In this document: one piece after another, positions 53,752-63,990 of the stretch
Numbering within the stretch: the stretch's first letter is position 1
Layout of the letters: each line of letters starts with the position of its first letter
Assembly (NCBI GenBank): GCA_001600695.1
Contig: BCKQ01000005.1
Coordinates: forward strand, 1-64,000
DNA length: 64,000 nt
Reading direction: 5' to 3'
Source: Ascoidea asiatica
Lineage: Eukaryota > Ascomycota > Saccharomycetes > Ascoideales > Ascoideaceae
The notes under the pieces: generated by a model
Databases searched by the model: none
The model's input: only the letters and a program-made list of their open reading frames with translations
Told to the model about the DNA's origin: nothing
Translations under genes and position numbers: made by a program

Positions 53752-56700
53752 TCATTTTTTTTTAAGCAATAGGTATGTTACGGAAGCAGAAGAATTGTCA
53801 TTTAAAGTACGAGATCGATTATCTGTTTCTATTATATCTTGATTTTCGGCAATGAACTTTTTAAAATTCTTTATGATATTTTTAGTTTTTTGAATACCCT
53901 TTGAAGGAGAAATTTTTGATTCTTCATCAATGTTTATTGTTTGTTTTCTTGAATTTTTTTGTCTAATTCTTTCCTTAAGTAGTGAAAATTGTTCTTTCAT
54001 TTCCAAATTATTTTTAAAATTATGTTGATGACGAGCTAGCTCCTCAGACCTATCAAATTTAGTTTTTTCAGATTCCATGTTTTCTGTATTAATAAAACTT
54101 AATGTTTTCTTCACAAATTCGGAAGTTATTTGAATTTTTCGCCTTTTAACAATTCCATGCTCTTCAGTTTCTAATTCTCTTTTATACCCTAGTTTTTCGT
54201 CTTCTTTATCTTCTTTTTCTGCTTCGATGTTATTATCATTTAAAATTTCTTCTTCAATTCCAAGTTCATCATCATACTCATTTTTTAAACTATCTTCAAG
54301 TAATGATTTTAATCTATTTGTATTACTATCATCTGTAATACTTTCAAAAAATGCTTTTGTTTTCTCATTCTTTGCTAAATTACTAATTGCTTGATTTTCA
54401 AGTAATTTTTTTCTTTGTAAAGCAGCTTTTCTTCTATGAAATTTCATCAATTCAACATTATCAATTTCATCATCACTATATTCCAAATCTTCCAATCCAT
54501 TTCTTCCTGAAATCCCTCCCTGTCCTCTGGATCTTAGTTTTCCAGTTTTGATATCTAATAATAATTTTGTAACAGCTTGTTTATCCATTGCTAAATCTTC
54601 AGAATTTACTAATTGTTGCACCTTTGAGACGTTATTCTTTACTCGAGAACTATCATTAATCATTTTTTCATCGTCAGAGTTTAATTCTTCATTTAAAGCA
54701 TCTTCCCCATCAATTCCTCCTATTCCTTGCCATTCATCTTCAGATTCGATGGCTTCTTCCTCTAAAATATCTTTTAAGCCTGCTTTTGCAAACTCTTTGA
54801 TTTTTTCTTTTCTTTTAAGTTCTGCTGTTCGCTGATTTTGAATAGCCAATTTCAAAGCCGATATTTTCATTCCTTTATTATTCTTTTTATTATGCTTTTC
54901 ATCATTATTGTCACTTTCAATTTCGATCTCACTATTAGCATCCGAACTTGAAAATTCTTTATCCTTTTCATTATCTGAATCATTATTCAAAGGATTTTTT
55001 GATTTACTAGAACTTTTGTGATTATGGTCAAAATCTTTATCAAAATCATCATCCTCAGAATCTATAAAGGCTTGCTTTCGTAATTTTTTTCGATATCCAT
55101 TATTAATAATATTATTATTCTCTGGTTCATTATCACTTCCCCAGTCAGTGACTTGCCCATGTTCTGTTCGAATTCTATTCAAGATATCATTATTCTGTGT
55201 TGATGTATATTTAACTTGGGTTGGCTCCAATTGGGATAATGATGTCTTTCCAAAAAGATTCTCAATTTTTTGAGTTAATCTCAATCCTAAATCATCCTCG
55301 TTTACTTTCTCAACTTTATTATCAAAATTACGCTCGGAATCCGAAAGATTTTTATCTTCTAAAGACAGAATTTCTCCTTCAGACATATGAACTTGTTCTT
55401 TATCGTCTATTAAAACATTTGATCTATTTTTTTCATAAACTTTTATTTTTACCTTTTCAAAGCCTCCTTGTTCAAGATTATTTTTTTCTGAAACTTTTTG
55501 ACTTTTATTAGAGTTACTTACTTCAACTTCTTCTTCAAACTGGCTTTCATTTTCAGTATCCGTTTCATCAATTTTTTTAATGTTCTCAACTTTTTCATCT
55601 ATATTATAAAAAATGGACTGGTTATCTTTAGCAGCTAAGGCTATTTCTTCTTCATCCAATTCTTCGTCTAATTCTTCATCTCCCATATATTCTACATCAT
55701 CATCACTGTTATCATCATTATTATCTGAATCTTCATCTATATCATGAATTTTATTCTTTTCCTTAAAAAGTTTCTTTTCTCTTCGGTTTTTTCTTTCTCT
55801 TTCTTTTATCTTCATTGTACGCTCTATTTCCTTTTCCAAAAGATTTTCTACTTCCAAAGTATCAACATCAACAGAAGCATTAATAACTTCAGAAACATTT
55901 TTTTCATCTTTTTGTCTTTGTCTTTTTTCTTTAATCATCTGGTTAACAATTTTTTTTTTTAACATCATTAATGTTTCTCGTTGTTTTATTTTATTTAGTT
56001 GATTTTCATCAATAAAAATATTTTTTAATGTTGAATTATCAACTGGGTTCTTTTTGCTATTTTTTTTACTAATTTTATTTTTGATTTCTATAAACATTCT
56101 TTTATCTTTAACTAATAATTCATTGTCAGAAGACAGATCACTAGAAGAATCAGAAAAATCAAGATCTATTAAATCCCCAGGATTATTTCTTCTTAATTTA
56201 TTTTTATATGTTGAAAGAGGACTTTTGAGTATTGAATTTGGATCAATATTTTCTTTTATTTGGGATAATTTCTTTTCGGAATTCTTTTTCTGATTTTCGA
56301 CACTTTCTATTTTAACTTTTTTAGGAGTTTCATTAATAACATCAAGAATATTGAACTTCTCCAAATTAAAGTCAGAATCGGAATCCGAATCCGAATCAAA
56401 ATTGGAATCAAAATGTGAATTGATATTATTATTATTATTAGAAACTTTAGCTTCATGTTTGGTTGTATGATTATCAGATTCATCTGACGACAAAATATTT
56501 ATTTCTTTGGTTTCTAGATTCAAAGATTTATTATTAGCTTTTGGAGCCTTAAGAAATTCTCCATTTGAATAACCAAATCGAGAAAGAAATTCATTTTTTT
56601 CAAAAGCTTGAATAGTTATAGGCTCATATGTTAAACCTCTTTTTGAAACTAATTGTTGAGTTTTTAGAGCAAGTTCAGTATCTTCAACTTCTTTGTCAAT

Positions 56701-57456
56701 CTTTTTTTGAGATTGAGATTTTTGATAAGTATATTTTCCTTCAATTAAATCAAGAATTCTTGGTTTAGACTTTTTGGAAGAAGGAATATTTGAAGCTTTA
56801 TTTTTAGAAGAGAATATTTTAGAAGATATATTATCATCATCCGAGAATATTTCATCCAATTTATTATTTGAAATATTTGAAATATTTGAATCGCCAGAGG
56901 AATTAAGAAGTTTATTTTTACTTTTTATTTTTTTTGTGATTTCTTCTTTAGCTATACGTTCTTTACGTTTTTTTTCAGCCAATTTCTGAATCTTAATAAG
57001 TCTTAATTTTTTAACTTCATTTGATTCATCGATTTCATCATTATTCCCATAATCTACATTATTAATGTTTTGATTATTTCCTTGATTATTCTCTTGAATA
57101 ATTTTGTCATTATCTATGCCATTTTCTGTAGAGAAAGTTTTGTTGTTAAGTAAAGTCTCAGAATTAGTAAAAATCTGAGAGCTTGAAATAATTGAATGAT
57201 TAGGAAGTGTTGAATCTATTGGATTATCGATTTGAGTGGAAGTTGAATCTATAACTTCAGAAGAAGTACTATTAAAAATTTGAGGATTCGAATAATTGTT
57301 TATTTTTTGAGTAGTATCATTAAATTCTTGAATATTAGAATCAAAAACTTGTGTCGAAGCAGTAGTCTGAGAATTTGAAGAATCGTTGACAGTTGAAACT
57401 AAAGAGGTTAGTGACTTTAAAAATGTTAAAGATGTATTTATTATTTGTGTTGACAT
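53752..57456 (-). CDS. MRC1: Replication checkpoint mediator Mrc1 (Claspin)
   Basis: Mrc1 travels with the replication fork, couples polymerase epsilon to the CMG helicase and relays Mec1 signalling to Rad53. The 1234-residue protein is highly charged. Its N-terminal 130 residues are rich in SQ and TQ dipeptides, the Mec1/Tel1 phosphorylation motif. Further SQ/TQ sites and acidic clusters follow. The conserved block at about 870-1040 includes ELKRKEKIKEFAKAGLKDIL, EAIESEDEWQGIGGIDGED and TKLLLDIKTGKLRSR, typical of fungal Mrc1. KTKAFFESITDD follows. Yeast Mrc1 is 1096 residues. The promoter contains three MCB boxes, in keeping with S-phase expression. Confidence 0.93.
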   Translation of the reverse strand: MSTQIINTSLTFLKSLTSLVSTVNDSSNSQTTASTQVFDSNIQEFNDTTQKINNYSNPQIFNSTSSEVIDSTSTQIDNPIDSTLPNHSIISSSQIFTNSETLLNNKTFSTENGIDNDKIIQENNQGNNQNINNVDYGNNDEIDESNEVKKLRLIKIQKLAEKKRKERIAKEEITKKIKSKNKLLNSSGDSNISNISNNKLDEIFSDDDNISSKIFSSKNKASNIPSSKKSKPRILDLIEGKYTYQKSQSQKKIDKEVEDTELALKTQQLVSKRGLTYEPITIQAFEKNEFLSRFGYSNGEFLKAPKANNKSLNLETKEINILSSDESDNHTTKHEAKVSNNNNNINSHFDSNFDSDSDSDSDFNLEKFNILDVINETPKKVKIESVENQKKNSEKKLSQIKENIDPNSILKSPLSTYKNKLRRNNPGDLIDLDFSDSSSDLSSDNELLVKDKRMFIEIKNKISKKNSKKNPVDNSTLKNIFIDENQLNKIKQRETLMMLKKKIVNQMIKEKRQRQKDEKNVSEVINASVDVDTLEVENLLEKEIERTMKIKERERKNRREKKLFKEKNKIHDIDEDSDNNDDNSDDDVEYMGDEELDEELDEEEIALAAKDNQSIFYNIDEKVENIKKIDETDTENESQFEEEVEVSNSNKSQKVSEKNNLEQGGFEKVKIKVYEKNRSNVLIDDKEQVHMSEGEILSLEDKNLSDSERNFDNKVEKVNEDDLGLRLTQKIENLFGKTSLSQLEPTQVKYTSTQNNDILNRIRTEHGQVTDWGSDNEPENNNIINNGYRKKLRKQAFIDSEDDDFDKDFDHNHKSSSKSKNPLNNDSDNEKDKEFSSSDANSEIEIESDNNDEKHNKKNNKGMKISALKLAIQNQRTAELKRKEKIKEFAKAGLKDILEEEAIESEDEWQGIGGIDGEDALNEELNSDDEKMINDSSRVKNNVSKVQQLVNSEDLAMDKQAVTKLLLDIKTGKLRSRGQGGISGRNGLEDLEYSDDEIDNVELMKFHRRKAALQRKKLLENQAISNLAKNEKTKAFFESITDDSNTNRLKSLLEDSLKNEYDDELGIEEEILNDNNIEAEKEDKEDEKLGYKRELETEEHGIVKRRKIQITSEFVKKTLSFINTENMESEKTKFDRSEELARHQHNFKNNLEMKEQFSLLKERIRQKNSRKQTINIDEESKISPSKGIQKTKNIIKNFKKFIAENQDIIETDNRSRTLNDNSSASVTYLLLKKK

Positions 57457-58517
57457 TTCTTTGAATTTGTATTTGGTGAAAAAGCAAAGAACATCAAACT
57501 ATTGTAATAAAAATATTAATAATTGACGTATTCGTTACTATGAAATCTATTTGAATGTAACTGATCAAATAGATTAAAATGAAAGAAAAGGAAATAATAT
57601 CAAAGTACTAGTTTTATATTTCAATAATTTATATATTTTCGTTTCTGCAAACAAGCAAATCAAACTATTATTTTACTGATACTGTAAACAGTATCTCAAA
57701 CGCGTAAAGAAATTGTTTATTATTTTTTGTTTTTTCACGGTTTCATTGTTTCGAACTTTAAACACCAAATTTATTACGCGTCATTTATATTGAGCCACCA
57801 CTAGCCCTTCTGACACTAAACACAGCCTTTTAAACCCAAAAATAGAGCTTTTTAAACATAGTGTGGCTGTGTATACGCGTATTCGCGTATGCTCACGTCT
57901 ATTGCATGTTTTCGCATACTTTGTATTGTGATCCCTGCCACAGGGCGCCGTCTGGCCACAAAGATCTGGGACCTGTCCGGACTGGGCAGCTGGGTACCTG
58001 GATAAAGGGTACGTTTAACACGCTTTCGGAGCGTTGGTGCACACATCCGGATGGAGATCGCGGGAGAAAACACAGATGAAATTTCCATTTGCAGCGCGTT
58101 CGAAGCTTGTGTGGAAGCCACCGAAACAGTGCGGTTTCCAGATTGAAATGCGAATTTCCCTTTTCCAATTATGAACTGTGTGTTAGCCTGTGGGCTACCG
58201 CAATAATTTGAATACGACAGACGTTTTTGGTATTTTCATATTCATGATTGAAATACTAAAGTGCTGTATAAACTTTGTATTTTTGGTATGAAGAATATTC
58301 AGATTCCTTTAAATTGTATTCTTTTTCCGATTGATTGATTTTGGATTTTCAAAATTGGTAAAACAATCAATCAATATTCTTTGTTTTTAGATATAACTTA
58401 TAATAATTTCGATATTAATAAGAAAATACCAATAGTAAGAATTAAACTTGTTTTAACGGTCAATTAGTTATATTGTTTTATAGAATTTTCTTTTAAATAT
58501 ATTATCATTGAAAACAA
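57457..58517. promoter_or_regulatory. Divergent MRC1/STB1-like promoter region
   Basis: This is a 1.06-kb region between divergent starts. It holds three ACGCGT boxes (57700-57880) and a GC-rich island from about 57840 to 58170 with overlapping open frames that look non-coding. TAGCC/GGGCTA arms near 58185 make a small hairpin. Confidence 0.5.
57700..57880. promoter_or_regulatory. Cluster of three MCB boxes (ACGCGT)
   Basis: Exact ACGCGT hexamers occur at 57700-57705, 57776-57781 and 57875-57880, with TTCGCG close to the last. ACGCGT is the core bound by the MBF (Mbp1/Swi6) G1/S factor. The cluster lies 244-424 bp upstream of MRC1 and 638-818 bp upstream of the STB1-like gene. Only one other ACGCGT was noticed in the window (41393). 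Confidence 0.75.
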
Positions 58518-60439
58518 ATGAGTTCTCCAGAATTAGATTCTATTTCTCATTATGAGAGTTTAATAGCAGATAGAATACTTAAGAATATTGAAATTTCAAA
58601 AATTTCAAGGCAATTGAAAAAGAAATTATTAAATGCTGGAAATAAATTACAAAATACTTATTCAGTTAAGGAAAATTCAACTAAATCTTCAAAATTGGTC
58701 AACGATGAAATTGGTTTTAAAGGTTTGAAAAATTTTAATAAAATTTCTAAACCTGTTCAATCTAATATAAATAATATAAATAATATTAACTTCAATAAGA
58801 ATAAAATAAAATTGACCAAAAAAAATCACAAAAGAACTTTATCGGAAAACATTGGAAATTATAAAAATAGAACATATCCGAATTTAAATCAAAATAATCA
58901 AAATGACGTTGATCTCAATAACAATGATAATAATAATAATTTTCAAAAAGGTTTCCCAATTAAAAAAACCTTTAAAACAACATATTACAATCCTACTATT
59001 ATTTTACAATCTAATCCAAACCCAAATAATTTAATTCAAAAAAATTCCTCTATAAATGAAATTTACCCTCCTTCTTCACCTTTTAATTCAAATTTATCTT
59101 TAAATCAACAATTGTCATTGAAGTCTAATAATAATACAAACCATATTAGCGATTTCTTTTTTAATGAATCTACCTCATATTCCAAATCCATAAATTCACT
59201 AAAACAAATAATTCCATTAAAATCTACAATTTCAAAAAATTCTGAAAATTCAATTCAACTTAGAACAAATGATCAAAATGATGATAATGATAACGATAAT
59301 GATATAAATGAAACTAAAATTCAAATATCATCAACGCCTACACATTTTAACACAAATACAACTTTTGATAATACTATTTCTTCGCAATTAATCAAAATTA
59401 ATTCAAATAATCAACCAACTGATGTGATTAATAATCAAATTATCAACAATATATCAAATAAAATTAATAATGAAAATAAAGAAGCTAATTCTCAAGTTAC
59501 TAATCTTGATCAATTATTAAAAACTCCAAAATTTTATTCATTAAATCAATCAAATACACAATTTCGATCAGAAACTCAAGAAGCGGATTTATTAATGTTT
59601 TTATCAGCTACTCCTTCATTAAATCATCAAAATTCAAAATATTTTGCTTCTCCATCTTTTCCAGAAAGTTCAAAACTTTCAAACTTTTCGAACTTCTCAA
59701 ACTTTTCAAATTTTTCAAATCCAAATACTTATGATAGTACAATTAACAATAATTTAAATATACAACTTCCTTTTAATAGTCCAAATTTTTTTAATTTAAC
59801 ACCAAGATTTTCTTCAACAAGTTCATTTGATGTATCTCATTTAAATTCATTGAATAATAGTAAAAAAAATGATTCAAGTCTTAATATAATCTCTAAACAA
59901 AAATCAAACTTATCTAATACTGAAAAAAAACAAAAATCTTCACTTGAAATATTTCCAACTCCTCAAAATATTGACAATAATATGTCTATCAAAGAGACTC
60001 CAAATCAAAAAGATTCACAAAACTTTTTATTATTAAAAACTCCCAATTTTAATTTAAATGATTATGTTAATATATTTTCCCCTTCTCCACTAAAACAAGC
60101 TGGTTTTCTAGAGACTAATCTAGATAAAGAAAAAACATCGGATAAACCTTCGCAGATAGCAAAATCAAGAGGTATGTAATTTCTTTTGAAAAAACACCTG
60201 TATAAATAATCTCAAAACTTCTTTTTTTTTTTTTTTCTATCAATCCAAAACATAATCTAAAACTCGCTATTTTTTTTTCTTGATTTTTATTCCTTTTAAT
60301 AAACGATTCTCTTTATGACTGACTGATTGTTAATTTCATTTTGCATATTCCGTGGATATTAGCCAAAAATATTGTAACAAGGCCTAAAAGGTCTGAACAC
60401 AAAGGTCCGAACAGTCGGAAACAAAACTTTCTATCTTGA
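58518..60439 (+). CDS. STB1: Stb1-like G1/S regulator, probably spliced
   Basis: Stb1 in yeast binds Swi6 and Sin3 and tunes SBF/MBF transcription at G1/S. The N-terminal helix SLIADRILKNIEISKISRQL resembles Stb1. The middle is Asn/Ser/Gln-rich. ETQEADLLMFLSATPS (about residues 355-370) and LLLKTPNFNLNDYVNIFSPS near the C-terminus are short conserved motifs of this group, with many S/T-P sites. The uninterrupted frame stops at 60179 (553 residues). GTATGT overlaps that stop, and an intron to 60362 would give a 576-residue protein ending in a basic tail. Assignment to STB1 is from motif memory and moderate. Confidence 0.7.
60172..60362 (+). other. Candidate 3' intron of the STB1-like gene (191 nt)
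   Basis: GTATGT is at 60172-60177. The next AG dinucleotide downstream is at 60361-60362, so more than 180 nt are free of AG. A T-rich tract and CTGAC at 60319-60323, a CTRAY branch match, lie at suitable distance. Splicing adds 24 residues, including TRPKRSEHKGPNSRK, before a TGA at 60437-60439. Retention adds Met and stops. Confidence 0.55.
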
Positions 60440-60673
60440 GAATTCAGATCACGTTGTATCTAGCCGGATTTGAAACTTCGTATTTTGAAATTTTAAAGTC
60501 ATTTTTCAGTTAATTACAAAACTTATCTCAATCAACAGCAGAATATTATCAAAAATAGTGTAAATAAATTTATTATCAGATCGATTAATAAATATAGATT
60601 TAAATAAAATTAAATATATTATCAAAGAAATCGAATCAATTAGAAAATTTGCATTCAATAGATTTCAGATACA

Positions 60674-61270
60674 ATGTTTAGATCGGTTTTGACGCCTAAG
60701 CTACCTTTATTTGGTACTTTCAGATATGGATCTATAGTTATCAATTCCTTTAGATTTCAAACTACCACTTCTAAATCACAGAAAAATGCGCTTCTTAATG
60801 CTGTGAAATCAGATAATTCATCAATTAACAAAAGCACTTTATATAACTCAATGATTCCTGATTCCATGATTGATTTTTCTCTCAAAAATATTAATAAAAA
60901 TTCTCAAAAGTCTTCTTTAACTGGTAAAACTGCTTCTCAAACATCTTCAAAATCATCAAGAGACTCTACTTTTATTACTCCAAAAGATGTATCAAATATC
61001 AAAGAAGATGCTCAAAGAATACCTTTAACTGGTCCTATTGCAGGCCGGACAATAGGTGTTTCAAAAGAAGATTTAAATCGTGCATTCAAAAGTTTGAATG
61101 GTATAATTTTCTCAAATAATATTAGAAAAATCTCAAGAGATCAAAAATTTTACGTAAGACCTGGTAAAAGAAAACAAGAAGCCAAATCAACAAGACATAG
61201 AAAAATATTTAAAGAAAATTTCAAGAAACTTATGGGAATTGTTAAGGATGCTAGAAGAAAAGGTTATTAA
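60674..61270 (+). CDS. MRP21: Mitochondrial small-subunit ribosomal protein bS21m
   Basis: This 198-residue protein has a presequence-like N-terminus (FRSVLTPKLPLFGTFRYGS), a Ser/Lys-rich linker and a C-terminal bS21 domain. That domain starts near LTGPIAGRTIGVSKEDLNRA and continues with FYVRPGKRKQEAKSTRHRKI and FKKLMGIVKDARRKGY, as in yeast Mrp21 (177 residues). It belongs to the mitochondrial 37S subunit. The gene converges on OMS1 with only 85 bp between stops. Confidence 0.88.
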   Translation: MFRSVLTPKLPLFGTFRYGSIVINSFRFQTTTSKSQKNALLNAVKSDNSSINKSTLYNSMIPDSMIDFSLKNINKNSQKSSLTGKTASQTSSKSSRDSTFITPKDVSNIKEDAQRIPLTGPIAGRTIGVSKEDLNRAFKSLNGIIFSNNIRKISRDQKFYVRPGKRKQEAKSTRHRKIFKENFKKLMGIVKDARRKGY

Positions 61271-61355
61271 TCCAAACCAAGTTAAATCTAGTTTATTATT
61301 GAATTACAAAAATTTAAATATATCACTATATACATGTAAATAGATATTTTTCTTC

Positions 61356-62903
61356 TTATTCTATTTTGGCAATTGCACCATTTTTATCAACTGAACTAAA
61401 ATATTTCTCCCAAATACTTAATTCTTCATATCGTTTTGGGTCTCCGGGCCTTTTAGCTATTATACACCATGTAGTTCCTAAATGAATTCTTTTTTCGGAA
61501 ACAATTTCTAATCCAGAATCATCTAAAATTTCTCCAATATCCAAATTCCAACGGCAACCCCATTCTTTCAATCTTTGCTCTGCTCTATTATCGAGCATTT
61601 TATTAATAAAACTGTAATCACCTCTTCCATGCTCTAATAAAATTATTCTTCCACCTGGTTTCAATAATTTAAGCATATTATTTAAGGACTTAACGGGATC
61701 TTCATGAGAGCATACTCCAAAAGTTTCAATAATGGTATCATATCTTATTCTATTATCTGAAGATACTTCTTTTATTTCATTATTGGTTGAAATATTATTC
61801 TTTTCATTTTTATTTTCATCAATCATTTGATTATCACTTATTATAGATTTTGTGTTAACAGTATTATGATTAGATTTAACTTCTGCTAACTCAACTAAAT
61901 CTTCGGCTTTACCAATAACAAATGCAACTTTTTTAAAATTAGCAAATTTTTTTCTAAATTTTTTATTAGTAACATCCATCATTTTTGATGAAGAGTCTAA
62001 AAAAGTAATAGAATTAATTTTCTCAGGATTTAAATATTTAAGATTTCTTCCTGTCCCACAAGCTACTTCTAAGACATCACCAAATATATGTTTCATGACC
62101 CATTTTCTTCTTTTACCCATTCTAATCAAAAACTCTTCAGTATTTATTTCTGAATCATAATCTTCAGCCTTAGAATCATAGAATGAAGAAGTATCTCTTG
62201 GAGGTAAAACATTTTTATTTCTCAATTTTGATTCAACAAGTTGATCATCACTTATTTCAAAATTATTAAATTCTTTTAAATTTAATTCAAATGGTCCTGT
62301 AGTATTTGGATTTTGAAGAAAGTCTTTTTCTTTTTCTTCAATTATTTTTTTATAAATATCTAATTTTTCAATATCTCTTGTTCTGAGTTTTCCTGTTAAT
62401 TCTTTCAATCGTAAATTTTCATATTCATTCAAATTTTTTTCAAAATCTTTCAAAGATAAATCTACTTGATATTTTTCTCCCAATTTTTTTTTCAATACCT
62501 CTTTATCAAATTTTTTTTTATTCAATTGATCTAATTCTTTATCTCTATTATAAACTTTCTTCATATAGGTACCCCCATAAATCAAGAAAAATATATATAC
62601 AGCAATTAAGATTTTGCCAAGATTTTCATTAAATTTTTTTGTTTGAAAAAAAGCTCCCCATCTAACAATCCTTGAAGGATGATTAAGCCTTTCATTTATT
62701 TTTTCATTTTCTATTTCTTCAGGCCTTCTTTTACGACGAACATAAAATTTATCATTATCATAATCCACATATTTTGAATTGGAATAGAATCTATAAAAAC
62801 TTGGTGGATGATTGACAATTTTAGTAGAAAGTAATCCAATTGATGAAATACCAACTTTTGATATAGCTTGAAATTGGTTAGATGAGACTCTAACCTTAAG
62901 CAT
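61356..62903 (-). CDS. OMS1: Mitochondrial inner-membrane methyltransferase-like Oms1
   Basis: Yeast Oms1 is an inner-membrane protein with a methyltransferase fold, found as a multicopy suppressor of an oxa1 mutation. The 515 residues have a mitochondrial N-terminus, a single membrane segment at about 93-112 (ILIAVYIFFLIYGGTYM) and a charged coiled stretch. The SAM-binding domain carries VLEVACGTGRNLKYL near 275 and LKLLKPGGRIILLEHGRG. The end GCRWNLDIGEILDDSGLEIV with HLGTTWCIIAKRP fits this family. An Asn/Lys/Ser-rich insert lies at about 340-380 inside the domain. Yeast Oms1 is 471 residues. The methyl acceptor is unknown. Confidence 0.88.
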   Translation of the reverse strand: MLKVRVSSNQFQAISKVGISSIGLLSTKIVNHPPSFYRFYSNSKYVDYDNDKFYVRRKRRPEEIENEKINERLNHPSRIVRWGAFFQTKKFNENLGKILIAVYIFFLIYGGTYMKKVYNRDKELDQLNKKKFDKEVLKKKLGEKYQVDLSLKDFEKNLNEYENLRLKELTGKLRTRDIEKLDIYKKIIEEKEKDFLQNPNTTGPFELNLKEFNNFEISDDQLVESKLRNKNVLPPRDTSSFYDSKAEDYDSEINTEEFLIRMGKRRKWVMKHIFGDVLEVACGTGRNLKYLNPEKINSITFLDSSSKMMDVTNKKFRKKFANFKKVAFVIGKAEDLVELAEVKSNHNTVNTKSIISDNQMIDENKNEKNNISTNNEIKEVSSDNRIRYDTIIETFGVCSHEDPVKSLNNMLKLLKPGGRIILLEHGRGDYSFINKMLDNRAEQRLKEWGCRWNLDIGEILDDSGLEIVSEKRIHLGTTWCIIAKRPGDPKRYEELSIWEKYFSSVDKNGAIAKIE

Positions 62904-63330
62904 TTTTTTCTTACTTTACCACTTTAATACTGTATTTCAGACCTATATGCACCTTTATAATTGTATTTTAGTAATATTAATCTCTAATTTTCTTCAATCG
63001 AATTTCATAACTGTATCTGTCTTTCCAATCAAATAAAAAGATTATAATGTTGAATAGAACTGAATTTAAGTGTAATATTGAAAAGAAAGACTATTTTCAG
63101 TCAGGTCGCAGTTATTCAAATGGAACAATCCCGTAAGGTTACTGTTAATCTTAACAATGGAAGGAGTTTGAAGTTTGGTGATTTGAATATTTCACTACCC
63201 GTTTTATTTGGAAAGGAGTAAAATACAAAAGATGTTCCATCAGAAGAAATAGCTTTCAAAATCAGAATTAACCGAAATATCAAAGCTGAGATTAAAGTCT
63301 TCTGTTACTAATTGAAACTAGAAGAATTAA
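62904..63330. promoter_or_regulatory. Divergent OMS1/COQ10 promoter with GTAAGGTTAC
   Basis: This 427-bp region has GTAAGGTTAC at 63133-63142, about 190 bp before COQ10 and 230 bp before OMS1. It also holds a short open frame (63120-63221) described separately. Confidence 0.5.
63120..63221 (+). other. 33-codon small ORF upstream of COQ10
   Basis: An ATG at 63120 opens 33 codons (MEQSRKVTVNLNNGRSLKFG and so on) ending in TAA, 109 bp before COQ10. It overlaps the GTAAGGTTAC motif. The product has no known match to me. If within the COQ10 leader it would be an upstream ORF, and chance is also possible. Confidence 0.25.
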
Positions 63331-63990
63331 ATGAATAAGCTCCAGATTTTGCAACCTTTCCCTTTGAGATTGAATCAATGCTACAGAACATATAATAGCC
63401 CTCAATTTTCTTGGGTTTATTCAAAAAGATCTTATTTAAATGTATTTGATGGTGTGAAATCTTTGAAGTCTTTGAAATCTTCAGTAGAAGGAGAACAACA
63501 ATATCATGTTAAAAAAGTTTTGAATCATCCTCCTGAAATACTATTTAATGTTGTTTCTGATGTCTCTAGATATTCTGAATTTGTACCATATTGTACTTAT
63601 TCGTTTATAAATAAAAAGGATCCAAAAAATTATAATTTACCAACTGAAGCTGGCTTACAAGTTGGGTTTCAAAAATTTGATGAAACGTTTACTTGTGAAT
63701 TAATATGTGATAAAAATGAAAAATCAGTGGTTGCTAAAAGTATTACTCATTCCTTGTTTAATAATCTATATACAAAATGGAATATAAATAACGTTGAAAA
63801 TTTTCCAAATAAATGTGAAGTATATCTCGAATTGAATTACAAATTTAAAAATCCTATTTATAATGCAGTTAGTAAAGTATTCAACAGTTCTGTTACAGAT
63901 ATTATGCTTAAGGCTTTTAATAAGCAGGCCATTCATGTTCGAAAAGAATCCATGCTAATTGATGAACAAAAAGAATTACTTCACAAATGA
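63331..63990 (+). CDS. COQ10: Coenzyme Q-binding protein Coq10
   Basis: Coq10 is a START-domain protein of the mitochondrial inner membrane that binds coenzyme Q and supports its function and synthesis. The 219 residues begin with a basic presequence. The START/polyketide-cyclase domain starts at KKVLNHPPEILFNVVSDVSR, followed by YSEFVPYCTYS, LQVGFQKFDETFTCEL and LNYKFKNPIYNAVSKVF, and ends with a long helix. Length is close to yeast Coq10 (207). The ATG at 63331 and the TGA before 63990 are clear. Confidence 0.95.
   Translation: MNKLQILQPFPLRLNQCYRTYNSPQFSWVYSKRSYLNVFDGVKSLKSLKSSVEGEQQYHVKKVLNHPPEILFNVVSDVSRYSEFVPYCTYSFINKKDPKNYNLPTEAGLQVGFQKFDETFTCELICDKNEKSVVAKSITHSLFNNLYTKWNINNVENFPNKCEVYLELNYKFKNPIYNAVSKVFNSSVTDIMLKAFNKQAIHVRKESMLIDEQKELLHK

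Noticed and set aside
57852-58168. Open frames in the MRC1/STB1-like spacer
   Set aside because: Same GC-island effect on both strands, with no protein resemblance.
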